A stretch of 64,000 bases of DNA from Pseudoalteromonas sp. FUC4 (GCF_008370255.1 NZ_SEUI01000001.1:954975-1018974); one strand, 5' to 3'; shown: positions 8,537-18,549, counted from the first letter of the stretch. Numbers and translations are program-made. Notes: a model not told the origin generated them from the letters alone.

Positions 8537-9804
8537 ACTATATCCTTAGCTAGTCTTATCCCGCTGCACATCCACGCTTGATGTGGGTAATAAAAATTTC
8601 GGTATGTTTGTCGTAAATGGTTTTGAGGGGTAAACACACACCCGCCCCGTAACACCATTTGGTTATTCATAAATTTACCATTGTATTCCCCTGCTACTCC
8701 TTCAATAGGCTTAAAACCGGGGTATGGCAAATATGCACTGTTTGTCCATTGCCAACATGAATCCGTTAACTGGTTTATTTCAGTATCACCTTTTGCTTGT
8801 TGCGGTGTTAGGTCGTTATTATTAGTGTCTGTTAAAGGTGTGTTTTTAGCTGCATATTCCCATTCGAACTCTGTAGGCAAGCGAGCCTTTACAAAATTAG
8901 CATAGGCGCTGGCCTCAAAATAACTAACATGGCTGATGGGGGCACTTAAATTTAATGGCTGCAATCCATAGTGTGTAAATTCAAACCATTCGTTATTTAT
9001 GCAATGCCAATATAGTGGATGCGTTAAACGAGTGTTTTGAATATGCGCCCAACCATCGCTTAACCAATACTGTGGATTGCTATATCCACCGGCATTTATA
9101 AAGTCTAAATATTCACCATTAGTGACCAATCTATTAGCAAAACTGAATGGATGAATTAGTACTTGGTGTTTGGGGCACTCGTTATCATATGCAAATTCAT
9201 CGTCGGCATTTGTGCCGATATTAATAATGGCTTGTTCAAAATTGATAAAATTAAGGGGTTTAATATCAACTGATTTATTTTGGCTACTTAAAAGCGGTGT
9301 TTTATATTGAGGAAATAATGGGTTTACTGAAAAGTTATATTTAATGTCCATAAGCATTAGCTCTTGATGCTGTTGCTCATGGTGTAACCCAAGTTCAATA
9401 ATATCTTTAATGTGCGGGTTAACATCAGACTTAAGTAATTCAATTACACAGCTATTTACATGTTCTCTGTAAGCTAACACTTCATCTAAACCAGGCCTGG
9501 ATAAGCTTCCTCGGTTTGCTCGTTTAAATTGCTCTCCAATCCCATTGTAATAAGAATTAAAAAGCATTTTATAGTGAGGGTTAAACACTGCGTACTGTTT
9601 ACAATGAACACTAAGTAAAAACGTTTCAAAAAACCACGTGGTATGCGCTAAATGCCATTTAGTTGGGCTGGCATCTGCCATAGCTTGTAATTGGCAATCT
9701 TCTACAGTGAGTGGTTCAATAATAGCTAGGCTTTCGTCTCTAACGCTGCAAAAGCGTTTAACAAGTTCGTTTTGATTGGTATCGTTTGTAACGCTTTCAC
9801 GCAT
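8533..9804 (-). CDS. egtB: Ergothioneine sulfoxide synthase EgtB
   Basis: A 423-residue non-haem iron enzyme. The N-terminal DinB-like helical domain contains KWHLAHTTWFFETF (~48-61) and the HHEQQHQELMLMD metal-ligand helix (~148-160). The C-terminal formylglycine-generating/sulfatase-modifying fold ends with RGGCVFTPQNHLRQTYRNFY. It joins hercynine to a thiol (cysteine or gamma-glutamylcysteine) with oxygen. No egtA, egtC or egtE is nearby, so the short two-gene route is likely. The start lies only 41 bp from the end of a MITE-like element. Confidence 0.93.
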   Translation of the reverse strand: MRESVTNDTNQNELVKRFCSVRDESLAIIEPLTVEDCQLQAMADASPTKWHLAHTTWFFETFLLSVHCKQYAVFNPHYKMLFNSYYNGIGEQFKRANRGSLSRPGLDEVLAYREHVNSCVIELLKSDVNPHIKDIIELGLHHEQQHQELMLMDIKYNFSVNPLFPQYKTPLLSSQNKSVDIKPLNFINFEQAIINIGTNADDEFAYDNECPKHQVLIHPFSFANRLVTNGEYLDFINAGGYSNPQYWLSDGWAHIQNTRLTHPLYWHCINNEWFEFTHYGLQPLNLSAPISHVSYFEASAYANFVKARLPTEFEWEYAAKNTPLTDTNNNDLTPQQAKGDTEINQLTDSCWQWTNSAYLPYPGFKPIEGVAGEYNGKFMNNQMVLRGGCVFTPQNHLRQTYRNFYYPHQAWMCSGIRLAKDIV

Positions 9805-9845
9805 AATAGTATTAATCCTTTGCCTATCTATTTATAAAATATAGC

Positions 9846-10114
9846 TTAGGGCATGCTGAGCTTTTTGGATTGAAATTGTTCAATCTAGGGGCGATTAAAT
9901 CGCGGCACGAGGTTTGTAACCTAGTGGGCTAAGTAAAAACCGAGTAACAAAGAGTTAATCGTCCCTAGAAAGAACCCAAAGGGCAGTGTATGTTTGGTAT
10001 TTATGCAGCGTTATCGCCTATTTATGGGGAATGACCACACTACATAGGCTCTGCCTTGCCTAAAGACCAAACACACTACTGCAAATTCAATCGCCAAAAT
10101 TCAACATACCCTAA
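9846..10114. mobile_element. MITE-like element, 269 bp, flanked by TA
   Basis: The two ends carry imperfect 33-bp terminal inverted repeats (9846-9878 and 10082-10114), beginning TTAGGG and ending CCCTAA. The TA inside each end fits a TA target duplication, as used by IS630/Tc1-mariner elements. Inside are two further inverted repeats: CTAGGGGCGATTAA with TTAATCGTCCCTAG (9885-9968), and arms around TGTTTGGT/ACCAAACA (9984-10081). There is no ORF. It would need a transposase acting in trans. Confidence 0.75.
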
Positions 10115-10289
10115 TGTTGTGTTAAATCATATTCATATTACAACTTGATTAAAGATGCTTATCGGATTATAAATTTATAATAGCCTTGAAGATAAATTTG
10201 CTCTTTGCTAGCCGGCTCTTGATTATTCGTATGTACATGCAAGCATGAAAATAACGTATAAATTGTCACCGAACCGCTAAACTATAAAA

Positions 10290-10354
10290 CTAGGAACGAT
10301 TAAATCGCGACTAGATTTAACAAATTTCAATCTTAAAAGACTAACAAGCCCTAA
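10290..10354. repeat. Remnant related to the upstream MITE
   Basis: This stretch shares CTAGGAACGATTAAATCGCG with the inner part of the element at 9846-10114. It ends with a diverged copy of the same terminal repeat (…GCCCTAA). It is probably an internally deleted relative. The left end is not visible. Confidence 0.55.
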
Positions 10355-10696
10355 TATTTAAGCATTAATTAAGTTGCTCAAAAATGATCTTTTTTTACTT
10401 AATCAAGTAAATTAATACTTTTAATAGCAAACTAAATTTTAACGTTCACTGAATTTTTGATTTTAGGACTTTCAAATGAAAGAATCATGAATTTAGCTAT
10501 ATAAACAGCGTTTTAAATACAAATTCATTTACATTTAATATTTAACTCATACACTACTAGCTGTATGATCACACTTCAAATTAGTTAGTCTTCAAATAAT
10601 TACGGTATTACTTTTTACTTAATATTTAAAGGCTAATGTAATTCGATATGACGCCGAATTTATTTTGGCTTGTTAGGACAACTAAAGAGGTATTGC
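10355..10696. other. AT-rich intergenic region before the BCCT gene
   Basis: No ORF, RNA gene or convincing operator is seen here. It must contain the promoter of the BCCT transporter gene. Very AT-rich runs near 10,380-10,560 could hold it, but no pair of -35/-10 boxes stands out. Confidence 0.4.
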
Positions 10697-12277
10697 ATGA
10701 AGGAAAATCATGACAAATATAGTATTGACAATACGGATTACACCGTAGGTCAGGACAACGTACAAAAGTGGGGGTTTGATATCCATAACCCAGTTTTTGG
10801 AACTAGTGCGGGCCTGATTGTCATCTTTTTAATCGCCATACTTGTTACCGACCCACAAACTGCAAAAACAGCGCTTGATAGTATCAAGACCGATATTATT
10901 AATAATTTTGATGCCCTATTTATGTGGGCTGCTAACTTCTTTGTACTCTTTTGTTTAGCACTTATTGTTTCACCTTACGGTAATATTCGCCTTGGTGGTG
11001 ATGACGCTAAACCTTCTCACTCTCGCGTTTCATGGCTTGCTATGTTATTTGCTGCGGGTATGGGTATCGGCCTTATGTTTTGGGGCGTTGCTGAACCGGT
11101 TGCTTACTTTACTGGTTGGTACGAAACACCGCTTAATGTAGCCGCTAATACACCAGAAGCTGCAAAATTAGCAATGGGCGCAACTATGTTTCATTGGGGT
11201 CTTCACCCTTGGGCTATTTACGCTGTTGTTGGTTTATCTCTTGCGTTTTTTACATACAATAAAGGTTTACCTCTTTCAATTCGTTCTATTTTTTATCCTA
11301 TATTAGGTGATAGAGCTTGGGGTTGGCCTGGTCATATCATTGATATCTTAGCTGTACTTGCTACGTTATTTGGCCTTGCAACATCTTTGGGTCTAGGTGC
11401 GCAGCAAGCTTCTGCAGGTATTAACCATGTATTTGGTACAGAAGGTGGTGTTGGCTCTCAAATATTAGTAATAGTGGGCGTAACACTACTAGCTATAATT
11501 TCTGTTGTGCGCGGAATTGATGGCGGCGTAAAACTTTTAAGTAACATTAATATGCTAATTGCTTTTGCTTTATTAGTGTTTGTTTGCTTAGTAGGTTTTG
11601 CTGTTGCTATGGGTAATGTTCCTAATACAATTATGGGTTATGTAGAAAATATAATTCCGCTTAGTAATCCTCATGGTCGTGAAGACGAAACATGGATGCA
11701 TGGCTGGACTGTATTTTATTGGGCTTGGTGGATTTCGTGGTCTCCGTTTGTAGGTATGTTTATTGCGCGCGTATCACGTGGTCGAACTATTCGTGAGTTC
11801 TTGATTGCAGTATTACTAATCCCTACGCTAGTTACTATTTTATGGATGTCGATTTACGGCGGTATTGCAATTGATCAAGTGGTTAATGGTATTGGTGCGT
11901 TAGGCACTAATGGTTTAACTGATGTACCTTTAGCTATGTTCCAAATGCTTGATGAATTACCTCTATCTAATATTTTATCGTTTATTGCAATTTTATTAGT
12001 GTTGGTATTTTTCATTACGTCATCTGACTCTGGTTCATTAGTAATTGATTCAATTACAGCTGGCGGTAAAATTGATGCACCGGTACCACAACGTATATTT
12101 TGGGCATCGGTTGAGGGCGCAATTGCTGCTGCTTTACTTTGGATTGGCGGCACACAAGCAATTGAAGCACTACAAGCAGGCGCTGTCTCTACAGGCTTGC
12201 CATTTACTATTGTATTATTATTTATGTGTTTAAGCTTAGTTTTAGGTTTACGAACTGAGCCTCGCCCAGTTAAGTAA
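10697..12277 (+). CDS. BCCT-family transporter (betaine/choline/carnitine type)
   Basis: About 526 residues and roughly 12 membrane spans. The family signatures are GMGIGLMFWGVAEP (~105-118) and the tryptophan-rich stretch FYWAWWISWSPFVGMFIARV at ~341-360. It should import a quaternary ammonium compound such as glycine betaine by sodium or proton symport, which fits a marine osmotic lifestyle. The long C-terminal sensor tail of BetP-like members is absent, because the protein ends soon after the last span. The ATG at 10697 has AGAGG 7 bp upstream and is preferred to an upstream in-frame start. Substrate not determinable. Confidence 0.9.
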   Translation: MKENHDKYSIDNTDYTVGQDNVQKWGFDIHNPVFGTSAGLIVIFLIAILVTDPQTAKTALDSIKTDIINNFDALFMWAANFFVLFCLALIVSPYGNIRLGGDDAKPSHSRVSWLAMLFAAGMGIGLMFWGVAEPVAYFTGWYETPLNVAANTPEAAKLAMGATMFHWGLHPWAIYAVVGLSLAFFTYNKGLPLSIRSIFYPILGDRAWGWPGHIIDILAVLATLFGLATSLGLGAQQASAGINHVFGTEGGVGSQILVIVGVTLLAIISVVRGIDGGVKLLSNINMLIAFALLVFVCLVGFAVAMGNVPNTIMGYVENIIPLSNPHGREDETWMHGWTVFYWAWWISWSPFVGMFIARVSRGRTIREFLIAVLLIPTLVTILWMSIYGGIAIDQVVNGIGALGTNGLTDVPLAMFQMLDELPLSNILSFIAILLVLVFFITSSDSGSLVIDSITAGGKIDAPVPQRIFWASVEGAIAAALLWIGGTQAIEALQAGAVSTGLPFTIVLLFMCLSLVLGLRTEPRPVK

Positions 12278-12331
12278 TACTTTTAGTAAGTAACACTTTT
12301 AGCTAGAAATACTTTTAACTAGTAACGAAAG

Positions 12332-12358
12332 CGCCGCAATTTTTGCGGCGTTTTTTTT
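12332..12358. terminator. Intrinsic terminator after the BCCT gene
   Basis: The stem CGCCGCAA/TTGCGGCG with a 3-nt loop is followed by eight T residues. It also lies just past the end of the convergent exonuclease gene. Confidence 0.9.
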
Positions 12359-12371
12359 GGGTCATTAAAAG

Positions 12372-13082
12372 CTAGAGCCACAGCTCTGAAATGGGCGTGT
12401 CTACACGATAATGATAACTTAGCTGCGCTTGTAAAAGTTCTGCAGTAGCAAGTGCATCCGTTAACGCATTATGATTTTGATATGCCGGTAGGGAATAACG
12501 CGTACGGCAATCTGTTAGCCTAAGAGAACCTAATTTTGTGTTAAACAATCGCCCTAATAACCCTTGTCTTGCTTTTAGTGCTCTTCTTTCTATTTCCATT
12601 GTGTCAACAAGTGCAAATTCAATACCTTCTTTAAGCCTTAACAATAAAGCATTATTTAAAAAGTGACGTTCTATTGCGGCATAATGCACCACGACAACTT
12701 TACCACTGAGCGCTTCAAGTAAAGGCTCTATAATTTGACTAAAGTCAGGGGCGTCGTCCACCTCAGAGTGCGTTATTCCATGTATTAAAATAGACTCTTC
12801 ATGAAGGTTGCGCCTAGGCTGCACAACCCAATGACGACTGTGCTTACAATAAATGCGCTTTAAATTGAACGGCACTAAACCAACACTCACTATATCGTCG
12901 TTCTGGCTATTTAGACCTGTTGTCTCAAAATCCATTGCTACAAAAGGTACGTCTTTTATTGCAGCTTTGTCTTGATTATAAGCACCAGCATAGAAGTGTT
13001 TTAAAAGTTTATTTTTGGTGCTATTGGCAAGCTCGTTATACCTCACCTGCCAATCAACTGCTTTATGATTACGCGGATTCAT
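12372..13082 (-). CDS. DnaQ-like DEDDh 3'-5' exonuclease
   Basis: A 236-residue protein. The ExoI motif DFETTGL is at ~51-57. ExoII appears as HYAAIERHFL at ~132-141, with Glu where most family members have Asp. ExoIII is HNALTDALATAEL at ~202-214. An N-terminal ~45-residue extension precedes the domain. It probably trims single-stranded DNA or RNA in the cytoplasm. It starts 3 bp after the stop of the CBS/nucleotidyltransferase gene, so the two are one operon, a pairing that recurs in marine gammaproteobacteria. Not DNA polymerase III epsilon itself, since the context differs. Confidence 0.85.
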   Translation of the reverse strand: MNPRNHKAVDWQVRYNELANSTKNKLLKHFYAGAYNQDKAAIKDVPFVAMDFETTGLNSQNDDIVSVGLVPFNLKRIYCKHSRHWVVQPRRNLHEESILIHGITHSEVDDAPDFSQIIEPLLEALSGKVVVVHYAAIERHFLNNALLLRLKEGIEFALVDTMEIERRALKARQGLLGRLFNTKLGSLRLTDCRTRYSLPAYQNHNALTDALATAELLQAQLSYHYRVDTPISELWL

Positions 13083-13085
13083 AAG

Positions 13086-14981
13086 CTACTTCACACCAGA
13101 GTTTGCTGTGTAGCTAAATTTTAAATAGCTTTGTGCTTTTTCTAGAATCGCGAATGCCTCTTTTAAGTTTCGTTGTTCAAAAGGAGAAAGTAAATGTGGA
13201 TCTAAGTCGTTATCGGGCTCTTCGCCCTTCTCTATTTGCCACGCTTGATGGCGAATTCGCATCATGGCAATATACTCAAGTGCGTCACGTAAATCTTGCG
13301 CTTTACCCTGTGGTAAAAGTTTAGCTTCAATAATATCTTCTAGTCGTTCAAACGAATTTTGTTTACGCGAACCAATAGCTAATGCGTGCACGCGAATAAC
13401 ATCAGAAAGAGGTGCAGTCCCTCTTCGCTTTAAGTTCATTGAACGCTTATGTTGGCCATTGTGCTCCATAACAAAGCCTTTAAAGAAACCAAGCGGAGGT
13501 GTTCTATTTCTAGCATTTGCTGCCATATTAGCTAAAAATACACGATTTACTTTACTTTGTTTTGCTATAAATATTTTAAGCTCGTCGGCCCACTTGGTTT
13601 TGCCCCACACACCATCTAAGTCAAAAAAAATAGAGCTATTAAGTAGTGCTTGTGGTTTTGGCTGCGCTATCCAATCAGCAAATTGATCAAACCACTCTGA
13701 GCGAGTTTTACGCCACTTTTTAAACGACGCCATTATTTCGCCATCACAGTAAGTGTAACCACACTGTGCTAAGCCATCACACACAAAATCGGCAATATTT
13801 TGAAAATACGCGTTATGCTTTTCGTCGTCGTAACTGTCATCTAAAATTAGCGCGTTGTCTTGATCGGTTACAATAAGTTGCTCGTCTCGAGCCATTGAGC
13901 CCAAAGCAATAAAACAGTAAGGCACAGGAGGTGGCCCAAACTTTTCTTCTGCTAATACAAGTAGCCTTTGTTTAAATGTACGCCCTATAACAGCCATGGC
14001 TGTACCAACCATGTGTGAGTTTGCATCTTCGTTAACCATACGAACAAACACATTAGGCAATTGGCGCGCATAATGCGCCAAATCCTCTATTGTTTGTTGA
14101 GCCAGTATGCCACGTACAAGTAATAAGCTACTTTGGGATTCATAACGCAAAATATCAGAGAGGGAGATAACTCCTATAGGGCGTCTTTTTTGTACAACGG
14201 GTAAATGATGGAGATTATCTCTAAGCATGGCGAGTACAGCTTCGAAAATATAGTCATTAGCATCTAAAAGCACTAAGTTAGTAGACATAATCTTTTTTGC
14301 TTGTGTGTTAAAATCAAGCCCTTTAGCCACTACTTTTGAACGTAAATCCCTATCGGTTATTATACCAACTACTTGTCCGTCATCTTCTTCTGGGTCATCA
14401 TTTATGGGTTTATTTACATCAGTAACCAACACTGACGATACCGCCTCTTCGGTCATTAATTTAGCAATATCTTGTATTGTAGAGGTTGCATCTACGGTGA
14501 CTACATCTCTGTGAATTAATGATTTTACTTTAGCTGTTGTAAGGTCATTGCCATCGGCTTGCTCGACAATAGCTTGATGTAAACGCACGTTACCGTCTGT
14601 TTCAAAGTAATCAGCAAACGCATCAAACTCATCACAGTAACGATTAAATAGTTCAACATTTATGCAATAAACTAACGTATCTTCAAGAGCAGTTGCAGGA
14701 AAACGCACCTTACGGTTCATCAACAAACCCATTTGGCCAAATATACCTGCGGTAGCCAAACGATTGTATAGCTCACCATTTCGGCGATACATTTCCACAG
14801 AACCACTTCTAATTACGTACAAATCAGATATGTCTTGCCCAAAACTCAAGATATCTGTTTTAGCTCTAAAATAAGCAACTTCTACTTGTTGAGCTAACTC
14901 ATTAAGCGCTTTTTGAGGTAAGTCATCAAAAGGAGGATGTTGTGCTAAAAATTGTGCGATTTCAACTTGTTCGGCTTGCAT
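13086..14981 (-). CDS. cNMP-binding / CBS-pair / DUF294 nucleotidyltransferase-like protein
   Basis: A 631-residue cytoplasmic multidomain protein. Residues ~15-130 form a cyclic-nucleotide-binding-type beta roll. A CBS pair spans ~150-290 (VSSVLVTDV, GIITDRDLRSKV, LPVVQKRRPIGVISLSDIL). A nucleotidyltransferase-like domain at ~310-460 carries the GS...DxD signature GSMARDEQLIVTDQDNALI. A helical DUF294 C-terminal domain completes it. The architecture suggests sensing of nucleotides or energy charge coupled to nucleotidyl transfer, but the substrate is unknown. It is co-transcribed with the exonuclease and sits near a transporter gene. Domain calls are firm; the role is not. Confidence 0.85.
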   Translation of the reverse strand: MQAEQVEIAQFLAQHPPFDDLPQKALNELAQQVEVAYFRAKTDILSFGQDISDLYVIRSGSVEMYRRNGELYNRLATAGIFGQMGLLMNRKVRFPATALEDTLVYCINVELFNRYCDEFDAFADYFETDGNVRLHQAIVEQADGNDLTTAKVKSLIHRDVVTVDATSTIQDIAKLMTEEAVSSVLVTDVNKPINDDPEEDDGQVVGIITDRDLRSKVVAKGLDFNTQAKKIMSTNLVLLDANDYIFEAVLAMLRDNLHHLPVVQKRRPIGVISLSDILRYESQSSLLLVRGILAQQTIEDLAHYARQLPNVFVRMVNEDANSHMVGTAMAVIGRTFKQRLLVLAEEKFGPPPVPYCFIALGSMARDEQLIVTDQDNALILDDSYDDEKHNAYFQNIADFVCDGLAQCGYTYCDGEIMASFKKWRKTRSEWFDQFADWIAQPKPQALLNSSIFFDLDGVWGKTKWADELKIFIAKQSKVNRVFLANMAANARNRTPPLGFFKGFVMEHNGQHKRSMNLKRRGTAPLSDVIRVHALAIGSRKQNSFERLEDIIEAKLLPQGKAQDLRDALEYIAMMRIRHQAWQIEKGEEPDNDLDPHLLSPFEQRNLKEAFAILEKAQSYLKFSYTANSGVK

Positions 14982-15080
14982 AAATCCCTTCCTGTATGCG
15001 CATTAAAATGACTAAATCTATTTCGCAGGTTAACACTATCATCGGGGTGTGAAAACAATTACTGCACAATTTTGGGCACA

Positions 15081-15105
15081 AAAAAAGAGCCTAAATAGGC
15101 TCTTT
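15081..15105 (-). terminator. Intrinsic terminator after trhO
   Basis: The arms AAAGAGCC and GGCTCTTT with a T run on the minus strand lie 25 bp beyond the trhO stop. Confidence 0.85.
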
Positions 15106-15129
15106 GAATGTAGTACTTATTGTAAAAAG

Positions 15130-16137
15130 TTACTTACCGCGTTGAGCGTCTTTTTGCGCTTTTTTGGCTTCTTTACGTTGCTGTAAAACAGCTTGTGCCT
15201 CATTCCCAATATGGCCTTCACCACGGGCTTGCGCTAATTCTATTTGCTTTTGGCGCTCTGCAAAACGTGCACGTTGTTCATCTGTTACTTCTTCAATGCA
15301 ATGATGACAAGAGACGCCTTCCATGTATTCTGGCTTTAACTTTTCGTCTTCTGTAATTGGCATACGACACGCGTGGCATTGATCATAAGAGCCTTTTTGT
15401 AGGTCATGATCAACCGCAACGCGATTATCAAATACAAAACACTCGCCTTCCCACATGGTTTCTTCTTTTGGCACTTCTTCTAGGTATTTTAAAATACCGC
15501 CTTCAAGGTGATAAACTTCATCAAAACCTTGCTCTTTCATGTAGGCTGTCGATTTTTCGCAGCGGATACCGCCGGTACAAAACATCGCCACTTTTTTGTG
15601 TTTTTCAGGGTCTAAGTTTTCTTTTGCCCACTGTGGAAATTCGCGGAACGTTTTAGTATTTGGATCGACCGCATTTTGAAACGTACCAATTTCAATTTCG
15701 TAATCATTACGTGTATCAATTAAAATTACTTCAGGGTCAGATATAAGTGCGTTCCACTCATTTGGCTTAACATAGCTACCCACAACTTTTAACGGATCTA
15801 CGCCTTCAACGCCCATTGTTACAATTTCTTTTTTTAGTTTTACTTTAGTGCGGTAAAACGGACATTCATCGTCGTAAGACTCTTTTGTAACGATATTTTT
15901 TAAATTTGGTTGTTCATCTAACCATGCTAATAAGTTGTCTATCCCTTCACGTTTTGCAGAAACAGTGCCGTTTATACCTTCGGCAGCGAGCAATAAAGTA
16001 CCACGTACTTCATTTGCTTCCATCACTTCTAGTAATGGCTTACGGATAGCTTCAAATTCAGGTAAACCTACAAACTTATACAGCGCACATACTACAAAGT
16101 GATCGCCCGTTACATTATCTTTATGAACAACAGTCAT
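15130..16137 (-). CDS. trhO: tRNA uridine-34 hydroxylase TrhO (rhodanese family)
   Basis: A 335-residue protein of the YceA/TrhO family. An N-terminal acylphosphatase-like region is followed by a rhodanese domain with the active-site loop [11 protein letters not shown] at ~187-197. A C-terminal zinc-binding-like segment has paired cysteines (CHACRMP and CHHC). A basic Lys/Gln-rich tail ends the protein. It performs oxygen-dependent hydroxylation of wobble uridine to 5-hydroxyuridine. It is divergent from the helicase gene and has its own terminator. Confidence 0.93.
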   Translation of the reverse strand: MTVVHKDNVTGDHFVVCALYKFVGLPEFEAIRKPLLEVMEANEVRGTLLLAAEGINGTVSAKREGIDNLLAWLDEQPNLKNIVTKESYDDECPFYRTKVKLKKEIVTMGVEGVDPLKVVGSYVKPNEWNALISDPEVILIDTRNDYEIEIGTFQNAVDPNTKTFREFPQWAKENLDPEKHKKVAMFCTGGIRCEKSTAYMKEQGFDEVYHLEGGILKYLEEVPKEETMWEGECFVFDNRVAVDHDLQKGSYDQCHACRMPITEDEKLKPEYMEGVSCHHCIEEVTDEQRARFAERQKQIELAQARGEGHIGNEAQAVLQQRKEAKKAQKDAQRGK

Positions 16138-16345
16138 TATATTTCCTATTTTGCCTTGTTAGCCAATATTGGCGTTTACCGAATCGTAAATCCGGCGCAT
16201 ATGGGGCGCGTATTTTACGCTTTTTTAGTTTAATTGCAAAAAATAGCGCTATAGATTGGTTTTTACTGTTAGCGACCTAGCTGTGTAAGCTATAATGCGC
16301 TAATAAATTTATAGAGTTAATTTGTTCATTTTGGAGAAACACACA

Positions 16346-17674
16346 TTGCAGTTTACTGATCTTGGGATTGATACACGCCTTGAAACACAATTAGCACATC
16401 AAGGGATCACCCAGCCCACCGATATTCAAGCGCATGCAGTGCCTACCGCACTTGCAGGGCATGACATTTTCGCTCAGTCTAAAACTGGGTCGGGCAAAAC
16501 CTTGGCGTTTTTATTACCTGCTGTACAAAGGGTTATGAAACAAAAAGCACTCAGCAAACGCGATCCTCGTGTACTTATTGTTGCTCCTACGCGTGAGCTT
16601 GCTACGCAAGTATTTACACAGCTGCGTTTATTAATTGCTGGCACAGCTATTAAGGCAGTTAAAATACTTGGCGGCGAAAACTTTAATGACCAAATAAAAG
16701 CACTTAGAAACGACCCACAATTCGTAGTTGCTACACCTGGGCGTTTAGCAGATCACATTACAAAACGTTCATTACAATTGAGTGGACTAGAACTGCTTAT
16801 TTTTGATGAAGCCGATCGTATTTTAGATTTAGGTTTTACCGAGCAGTTAAAAATGATTAACGAGCAAGCTAATCACCGTTTACGTCAAACGTTATTGTTT
16901 TCTGCAACACTTGATCATGCACAAGTAGATGCTCTATCACGTAATCTATTAAAAAAACCAAAGCAAATTACGCTAAGTGCAGCAAATGAACAGCATAGCG
17001 ATATTAAACAAACGTTATACCTTGCCGATCACCTTGATCATAAAGAAGCGCTATTAGAGCATTTTTTAAACCAAGATAATGTTGGTCAATGTATTATCTT
17101 CACAGCAACGCGTTCTGACACGAGCCGTTTGAGTGAAGCCCTTAATGCTAAAGGCTTCAAATCTGTAGCACTTGCTGGTGATTTAACGCAAAACAAACGT
17201 CTAGATATCATGGATTCGTTTAGTCGCGAAAACTTTAAAATATTGATCACCACCGACGTTGCATCTCGTGGTTTAGATTTATTAAGCGTAACGCACGTTA
17301 TTAACTTTGATTTACCAAAACACGCCGAAGAGTATGTTCACCGCATAGGTCGTACAGGACGTGCTGGCTTTAAAGGAAATGCAATCTCATTAGTTGGCCC
17401 AAAAGATTGGGCAAGTTATTTAGCTATAAAAGCATTTTTAAATGACGAATTAAAATTTGCGAGTGTAGAGAGCTTAAAAGCTAAGTTTAAAGGTTTAAAA
17501 GAGAAAAAACCTGAGGCAGCGTGGGACAAATCTAAAGAAAAAGCCGCCGCTGTGAAAAAGCCTGCGTTTAAACGCAAAGCTAAACCTAAAAAGCCTACAG
17601 CACCAATTAAAGCACCGATGAACATTGATGGCGATACACCAATGCGCCGTAAAAAAAAGCCTGAGCAGGAATAA
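16346..17674 (+). CDS. DEAD-box ATP-dependent RNA helicase
   Basis: About 442 residues. Helicase motifs in order are Q motif region GITQPTDIQ, motif I SKTGSGKT (~55), Ia PTRELA, Ib TPGRLADH, II DEADRILDLGF (~157), III SATLD, V TTDVASRGLD and VI HRIGRTGRAG. The last ~70 residues are Lys-rich, typical of RhlE/SrmB-like ribosome-assembly helicases. The start is probably TTG at 16346, with GGAG 9 bp before it; homologous sequence begins at QFTDLG. An upstream TTG at 16322 has no ribosome site. The S1-domain gene follows after 2 bp. Confidence 0.92.
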   Translation: MQFTDLGIDTRLETQLAHQGITQPTDIQAHAVPTALAGHDIFAQSKTGSGKTLAFLLPAVQRVMKQKALSKRDPRVLIVAPTRELATQVFTQLRLLIAGTAIKAVKILGGENFNDQIKALRNDPQFVVATPGRLADHITKRSLQLSGLELLIFDEADRILDLGFTEQLKMINEQANHRLRQTLLFSATLDHAQVDALSRNLLKKPKQITLSAANEQHSDIKQTLYLADHLDHKEALLEHFLNQDNVGQCIIFTATRSDTSRLSEALNAKGFKSVALAGDLTQNKRLDIMDSFSRENFKILITTDVASRGLDLLSVTHVINFDLPKHAEEYVHRIGRTGRAGFKGNAISLVGPKDWASYLAIKAFLNDELKFASVESLKAKFKGLKEKKPEAAWDKSKEKAAAVKKPAFKRKAKPKKPTAPIKAPMNIDGDTPMRRKKKPEQE

Positions 17675-17676
17675 TT

Positions 17677-18510
17677 ATGAGTTACCTAGGAACCACACAA
17701 ACATTATTTGTAAAAGAAGTGAGTAACGAAGGTGCTTACTTAGACGGCCATGATTTAGGTGAAGTATTTTTACCAAAACAAGAAATAAAACATGAGCTTG
17801 AAGCGGGCGATAGTATTAGTGTATTTATCTTTTTAGACAATGCTAATTTAGCCACAGCAACAATAAAGAAGCCACATGCTCAAGTTGGCGAGTATGCCTT
17901 ACTTCGCGTTAAAGAAATAAATAGTATTGGGGCATTTTTAGATTGGGGGCTTGAGAAAGATGTGCTTGCACCTTTTAATGAACAAAAACCACGCATGCAA
18001 GAAGGTCATTCTTATTTAGTACGTCTGTACCTTGATAATGCAAGCCAACGTATTTGTGCCTCAAACAACTTTAATCGTTTCCTATCAAAAGATGAGCCGC
18101 AATATACTCACTTACAAGAAGTGGATTTAATTGTTGCTGGCAAAACAGATATTGGCTACAAAGTATTAATTGAAGAGTCGCACTTCGGTGTTGTTTTTTA
18201 CAATATGGTATTTAAAAGCTTATTTGTGGGTCAAAAGCTTAAAGGCTATATTCAAAAAGTACGTGACGACGGAAAAATTGATGTTGTACTAGAAAAGCCA
18301 GGTATGGGAAAAGTAAGTGACCTTGGTGAAAATATTATACAAAAGCTTAAAAACGAAGGCGGTGTTATTCCACTTGGTGATAAGTCTGATCCTGAAGCAA
18401 TAAAAAAGATGTTTTCTACAAGTAAGGCTAATTATAAAAAAGCAATTGGTGGCTTATTTAAACAAGAATTAATAGATATTGAAGCGAAATCCATTCGCTT
18501 AAGATCTTAA
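17677..18510 (+). CDS. CvfB-like S1-domain RNA-binding protein
   Basis: A 277-residue protein built of repeated OB/S1-like units (~1-65, 66-130, 140-210) and a C-terminal winged-helix-like segment, matching the YitL/CvfB family. Typical pieces are GAYLDGHDLGEVFLPKQE, GAFLDWGLEKDVLAPF and FKSLFVGQKLKGYIQKVRDDG. It should bind RNA in the cytoplasm. Only 2 bp separate it from the helicase stop, so the two are probably translated together and may act on the same RNAs. The exact target is unknown. Confidence 0.88.
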   Translation: MSYLGTTQTLFVKEVSNEGAYLDGHDLGEVFLPKQEIKHELEAGDSISVFIFLDNANLATATIKKPHAQVGEYALLRVKEINSIGAFLDWGLEKDVLAPFNEQKPRMQEGHSYLVRLYLDNASQRICASNNFNRFLSKDEPQYTHLQEVDLIVAGKTDIGYKVLIEESHFGVVFYNMVFKSLFVGQKLKGYIQKVRDDGKIDVVLEKPGMGKVSDLGENIIQKLKNEGGVIPLGDKSDPEAIKKMFSTSKANYKKAIGGLFKQELIDIEAKSIRLRS

Positions 18511-18549
18511 TTATAATTGGCTATAATTACTAATAATATCTGTTAGTAA

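Noticed and set aside
13264..13686. 140-codon ORF antisense to the CBS/nucleotidyltransferase gene
   Set aside because: It has no ribosome site and its composition mirrors the codon pattern of the real gene on the other strand.
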